A DNA stretch of 11,391 nucleotides, taken from contig JACGCK010000610.1 in NCBI GenBank assembly GCA_014925825.1, forward strand, positions 1 through 11,391, in the 5' to 3' direction. The number at the start of each line of letters is the position of its first letter. Within the stretch, counting starts at the first letter, position 1. This document shows positions 7,322-11,391 of this stretch, piece by piece. The stretch is from Pholiota molesta (Eukaryota > Basidiomycota > Agaricomycetes > Agaricales > Strophariaceae). The notes under the pieces are model-generated. The model did no database searches. It was not told where the DNA came from and was given only the letters and a program-made list of their open reading frames with translations. The translations under genes and the position numbers were made by a program.

Positions 7322-8287
7322 CATACAGACTGCTTCATTATCTCGGGAAGCAAGGTTCTAGAAGGAGTTGGTAAATATGTTGTCGTCGCGGTTGGCACGA
7401 AGAGCTTCAACGGCCGTATCATGATGGGTGCGTCAAGGCTGTATCCGACATATCATTCGATTGTAAAGTTGATTATATGCGACTTTCACAGCTCTCCGCG
7501 GTGACACCGAGAACACACCACTACAACTGAAACTAAACGCCCTTGCAGAGCTCATTGCGAAGCTTGGTTCGATCGCCGGTTTGGGACTCTTTGTGGCGCT
7601 GATGATCAGGTTTTTCGTTCAACTTGGTCAAGGCGAACCTGCTCGGTATGCTCCACAGCATTTTCTCTCTGCGCATGCAGTACTGACAGTTTACTTTTAC
7701 CACTAGTACTCCGAGTCAAAGCGGTATCGCTTTTGTCAACATACTCATCATCGCAGTCACTTTGATTGTTGTCGCTGTCCCTGAAGGTGGGTTTTCTATG
7801 TTGCATTCACACTGCATTGACTCATGTTCCATTGACAGGTCTGCCACTGGCTGTTACCCTCGCACTGGCATTTGCAACAAAACGGATGACATACGAGAAC
7901 CTGCTTGTCCGCATCCTTGGCTCATGCGAAACGATGGCCAACGCCTCTGTCATTTGCACAGACAAGACCGGCACATTAACGCAGAACTCTATGACCGTCG
8001 TAGCCGGCTCCATTGGTATCCATGCCAAGTTTGTCCGCCGGCTCGAGAAGAACGCTGCGCGGACGAACGCCAACGATAACGAGAAATCAGGTTCGGGAAC
8101 CGAGGTGACACGAAAGCGTCATCAAGACTTCTCCATTGACCAGACCGAGTTGAATATTATCCTGTCGCCCGACGCCCGCGAGCTTTTCAACGAGGCCGTC
8201 ACTATCAATTCGACGGCTTTCCAAGATAAACATCCTGAAACAGGAGAGACTATCTTCATTGGCAGCAAGACTGAAACGGCGCTTTTG

Positions 8288-8290
8288 TAA
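8288..8290 (+). other. In-frame nonsense codon (TAA) in the nucleotide-binding domain
   Basis: The frame from the phosphorylation motif reads SKTETALL, stop, FAQELKWKDF, and continues open with conserved sequence to the next intron. Relatives have an ordinary residue here. If the ancestral codon was CAA or CAG, a C-to-T change contributed. Confidence 0.85.
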
Positions 8291-9849
8291 TTCGCCCAGG
8301 AACTCAAATGGAAGGATTTCCAACAGACGCGCAACGCCGCCGACATCGTGCAGCTGATTCCATTCTCGAGCGAGCGTAAATCGATGGGTGCTGCCATTCG
8401 GCTTCCTACCGGAGGCTACCGCACGCATTTCAAAGGCGCCAGCGAAATCCTCGCGAAGAAGTCTACGCGCCATATTGTTGTATATCAGGATGGAAAGTAC
8501 CCGGATGGAATCGAAACGAGGCCTATCGACGATCTAGCTAGGGAGAACATCAGCCGAACGATCATCTTTTACGCGAATCAGACTTTCAGAACTATCGCGC
8601 TGTGCTACCGCGACTTCCCAATGTGGCCTCCTCCAGGAATGGCCCTCAATGCCGAACACGAGGTCAGTTTGTTTTAACTTCTCGATTGGTATTTTATGAC
8701 TTACTGCTGGTTTCTTTAAGATTTCCTTCGAAGACCTATCCCAGGATTTAACTCTCATTGGCATCACTGGTATTGAGGACCCTCTACGCGACGGTGTGCC
8801 GGAGGCTGTCATGAAATGCCATCAGGCAGGAGTGACTGTCAAGATGTGCACGGGAGACAACGTACTCACTGCGAGGTCAATTGCGACGCAATGCGGTATC
8901 TTCACCAAAGGCGGTATAATCATGGAAGGCCCCGTCTTCCGTCAGCTCAGCCAGTCGGAGAGGATCGAGATCGTGCCTCGCCTGCAGGTTCTAGCTCGCT
9001 CATCGCCGGAAGACAAGAAGGTTTTGGTCGAGACGCTCAAGATGATCGGCGAGATTGTTGGTGTCACTGGCGATGGTACTAACGATGGACCGGCGCTCAA
9101 GACGGCGAATGTCGGCTTTTCGATGGGTATCGCTGGTACTGAGGTCGCTAAGGAGGCGTCAGACATTATCCTTATGGACGACAATTTCTCTTCCATCGTC
9201 AAGGCTATCATGTGGGGTCGTTGCGTCAACGACGCCATCCGCAAGTTCTTGCAATTCCAGATCTCTACCAACGTCACAGCTGTCATTATCACCTTCGTCT
9301 CTGCCGTCAGCTCGGTCCAGGAGACATCTGTACTATCGGCGGTGCAGCTTCTCTGGATCAACATTATCATGGACACTTTTGCCGCTCTGGCCTTGGCTAC
9401 TGACCCTGCCACGGAAAACCTTCTCGACCGCAAACCCGACAAGAAGAATGCGCCTCTGTTCTCCGCGGAGATGTACAAGATGATTTTGATGCAGTCCGTT
9501 TATCAGGTCGTCGTTATCCTCTTGTTCCATTTCCGTGGTGTCCAAATCTTGGGCTTCGAAGACACTGCAGCCAACCAGCTTGATGTCAAGACACTCGTCT
9601 TCAATGCTTTTGTCTTCGCTCAGATCTTCAACTCGATCAATTGCAGGCGCCTTGATAGCCACCTCAACATCTTTGAGAATATCATGAAGAATCCCTTCTT
9701 CATTGGCGTCACATTACTTGGTACGGTGTCCTTTCGACTCTTATTGTTTATATCTTTCTAATATTGTATCTGTAGAAATTGTTGTTCAGGTCCTGATTGT
9801 TTTCGTTGGTGGCGCTGCCTTCCAGGTCACTCGCGTCGGTGGGCGTGAA

Positions 9850-9852
9850 TGA
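9850..9852 (+). other. In-frame nonsense codon (TGA) before M10
   Basis: The frame reads AFQVTRVGGRE, stop, GISLALGIVSIPWGAVIRL. The family has Trp at this site, so TGG to TGA (a G-to-A transition) is the likely change. Confidence 0.85.
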
Positions 9853-9922
9853 GGTATCTCTCTTGCTCTCGGCATTGTCTCTATCCCTTGGGGCGCCGTC
9901 ATTCGCTTGATGCCTAACGGCC

Positions 9923-9924
9923 CT
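9923..9924 (+). other. 1-bp frameshift after M10
   Basis: LMPNGP is read up to about 9923, but FAWLFKLMRLMKEPKEILP follows in another frame from 9924, matching the family pattern NGPF. A single lost base in the Pro codon explains it. Confidence 0.75.
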
Positions 9925-10414
9925 TCGCGTGGCTATTTAAACTCATGAGACTTATGAAGGAGCCCAAAGAAATCCTACCGACTGTGAAACATGAGCAGGA
10001 TGGATGGAACGGCGCTATCAGCATGGTCCAAGACAACCTCAGCACGTTCGCTAACCTTCGTGGCGGGCGTTTGAGGTCATCATCCTTCGTCATCAAGAGC
10101 CGTTCGGCGCGTTTAAGCTCGGACGAGCGCATGGGAATGTAAGTTCTTTCTTTCCGTTCATTTGGAGGAGGCCTGTTGCTTATCATTCATTTTCGTGTAG
10201 ATCATCTATTTTGACGATGGCCCCCACCATTATAATTGGAGCTGTGGCTGCTGGTCAAGCCTACCTCCAACCAGGTTCTTTGTCGGATCCTGCTCACAAT
10301 GATCCTTCTCGCTCATCAGCTGCCCTTTGGGAAGGCAAGCTCCAAATTCATCCCGATACATCTGCAGATGACCCCGTTTACAAGCAATTCGGCGGAAAGG
10401 AGAACATCGCTTAA

Positions 10415-11120
10415 CTCTGGCTTAACTCCTTGCTTTTTTTCTTGTCCTATACGGTTAGCCGTCGTCCCATACGGCGCATATCGCTTCAATTCAGAAGCTG
10501 CGAATGTCCAGTGCGCGACCCATCAATGACACGATACCTTTCTGGCAACATACCATGCACTCTTAATCACTCGCAATCTTTTGGCACTTCGTTCAACCAG
10601 GGTTCTCGCCCTTCATCATATCAAGTATCAAACATAGAGCAACGAAACCACTTCATTATTTTATTCCCACCAGACTAGTATTTCTCTTGATGGTCATTCG
10701 CATTTCACGTCTTGCTCTTTCGACCAGCTCTCACTCTCTACAACGCGCAGAAATCAATGTGGGCATGTTTTCCACGGTACATATACCTATATAAAACCCT
10801 CAACTTCCACTGCCGATACATTTGGCTAGCTTCTAGCGTAAGAGATGTAGCTATAGGATAACACGAATCATGTATTATTAGCTTTAACGACCTTCATATG
10901 AAATGTGCTGTGCATACACGTTTGTTTATTGAAGTGCGACCACCTCAGAAGTTGTTCGGTCGTACTTAGTCAACGAACACGCACCCTCATTTTGTCCAAA
11001 GGGAATGGAAGATTGACGATAAAAATCAAACCCCAAAAGTGGTGGTATACTAGCAATCTCCCATCGATCTATTCACTTCAGCCAAAAAGCTGCCTCGTGT
11101 CATTGATTTCATGATTAAGC
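10415..11120. other. Intergenic stretch between the ATPase pseudogene and the next gene
   Basis: The first 200-300 bases are T- and C-rich and probably the ATPase 3' untranslated region. No RNA gene or repeat is evident. Short open frames at 10430-10678 and 10905-11114 have no recognisable features and are not called. The far part contains the TATA-like box listed separately. Confidence 0.5.
10788..10796 (+). promoter_or_regulatory. TATA-like box upstream of the P-loop gene
   Basis: TATATAAAA followed by a C-rich stretch (CCCTCAACTTCCACTGCC), a common fungal arrangement around a start of transcription. It is about 325 bp from the ATG at 11121, which is long, so there may be a leader intron or an unrecognised upstream exon. 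Confidence 0.35.
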
Positions 11121-11391
11121 ATGAATCACTCGCAGTGCCTAGATGTGAATTCTGAGAAGCGTCGCGATTTAGTTTTAAGGAGTAACTCTGAGGTCTTCCT
11201 GCACAACTTCCCTTCGTGCATTTCTTCAAAGAGCATTATAATTGCCATCGCCACGCAATCCAAGCCGACCTCGAAGCCTCTGATTTTGTATGACTTTTCA
11301 ATATCCACAATGTTATACGATTATATTCACCTTATAAATGTTTCCGCAGATTATTGGGCCAGACTGGATCTGGGAAGAGTACAGTAAGAGC
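11121..11391 (+). CDS. Partial P-loop NTPase, N-terminal part, two exons
   Basis: Exon 1 (11121-11287) encodes 55 codons and two bases from the ATG; a GT-AG intron (11288-11349, 62 bp, GTATGA...CCGCAG) follows; exon 2 runs off the right edge. Splicing joins SKPTSKPLIL to LLGQTGSGKSTVR, a Walker A (GxxGSGKST) directly after a hydrophobic strand, which is how a P-loop domain starts. The unspliced frame runs instead into intron sequence and hides the motif. Candidates in Agaricomycetes are the G-alpha-like GTPases (LLLGQxxSGKST is typical) and AIG1-type or other G-domain proteins; the window ends before any deciding motif. The 5' end is uncertain: residues 1-45 have no known feature and the start may lie in another exon. 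The P-loop and intron are convincing; the family is open. Confidence 0.6.

Larger units (their letters stand above)
7277..10414 (+). pseudogene. PMC1: Calcium-transporting P2B ATPase (PMC1/PMCA), 3' part, exons 4-10, with two stops and frameshifts
   Basis: This continues the interrupted gene to its natural stop at 10412. Introns (GT-AG): 7428-7491, 7646-7706, 7787-7838, 8663-8720, 9721-9775 and 10139-10200. In order it encodes DCFIISGSKVLEGVGKYVVV, GDTENTPLQLKLN, M3, M4 with the Ca2+-site motif VAVPEGLPLA, the phosphorylation motif [12 protein letters not shown], the nucleotide-binding motif FKGASEIL, TGDN, GDGTNDGPALKTA (hinge), M5-M6 (LLWINIIMDTFAALALATDP), M7-M10, and a short C-tail. Lesions: frame loss at about 7321 (2 bp lost or 1 gained), stop TAA at 8288, stop TGA at 9850 where the family has Trp, and a 1-bp loss at about 9923. 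The hinge reads TANVG where the family has TADVG. Spliced, both parts give about 1,300 codons, close to a full fungal PMC1. The catalytic Asp and most of the core survive, so inactivation is probably recent. Confidence 0.88.

Noticed and set aside
8942..9478. 178-codon minus-strand frame and other frames over ATPase exon 8
   Set aside because: These are shadows of the strongly coding plus-strand ATPase exon; their residues follow its codon structure.
1..11391. CRISPR array, tRNA, rRNA, bacterial operon or phage features
   Set aside because: No evenly spaced repeats, cloverleaf or ribosomal sequence was found, and the introns show that the DNA is eukaryotic.

Overview
The window looks like nuclear DNA of a filamentous basidiomycete, most likely an Agaricomycete. 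The evidence is small GT-AG introns of 52-66 bp, a PMC1-type calcium ATPase with many short exons, a RecQ-like helicase fragment of a kind I associate with Agaricomycetes, and heavy mobile-element disruption. Nothing looks bacterial.

Layout, left to right. Positions 1-596 hold the start of a minus-strand gene that runs off the left edge (198 open codons, Ser/Pro/Gln-rich, unrecognised), with a TATA-like box behind it at 713-720. Positions 597-1549 hold no convincing gene. Positions 1550-2240 hold a compact 667-bp element: inverted repeats of about 40 bp flanked by an exact 12-bp direct repeat, carrying the 5' end of a RecQ/DEAD-type helicase that stops at the right inverted repeat. Positions 2297-10414 hold one P2B calcium-transporting ATPase gene (PMC1/PMCA family) with ten recognisable exons and nine introns. 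It is dead: there is no in-frame ATG in exon 1, at least four frameshifts or small deletions, two in-frame stops, and a 3.675-kb insertion in the exon that follows the TGES motif.

The insertion (3594-7268) is the most striking object. It is a near-complete palindrome of two arms of about 1.8 kb around an axis near 5442, bounded by an 8-bp direct repeat (GGTTATGG). Removing it plus one repeat restores the ATPase reading frame exactly. Its ends (CAG...TGTCTG) and a cluster of CACTG/CAGTG motifs near the ends suggest a non-autonomous hAT-like or foldback element. No transposase is visible. The two arms differ at their tips and around the axis but look identical over about 1 kb between.

Positions 10415-11120 look intergenic, with a TATA-like box at 10788-10796. 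Positions 11121-11391 hold the start of another gene, cut by the right edge: a 62-bp intron splits the coding sequence just before a P-loop (GQTGSGKST).

The genes do not form a pathway. The picture is a decaying ion-pump gene in a transposon-rich neighbourhood between two truncated flanking genes. All family calls come from reading motifs by eye; no searches were run.
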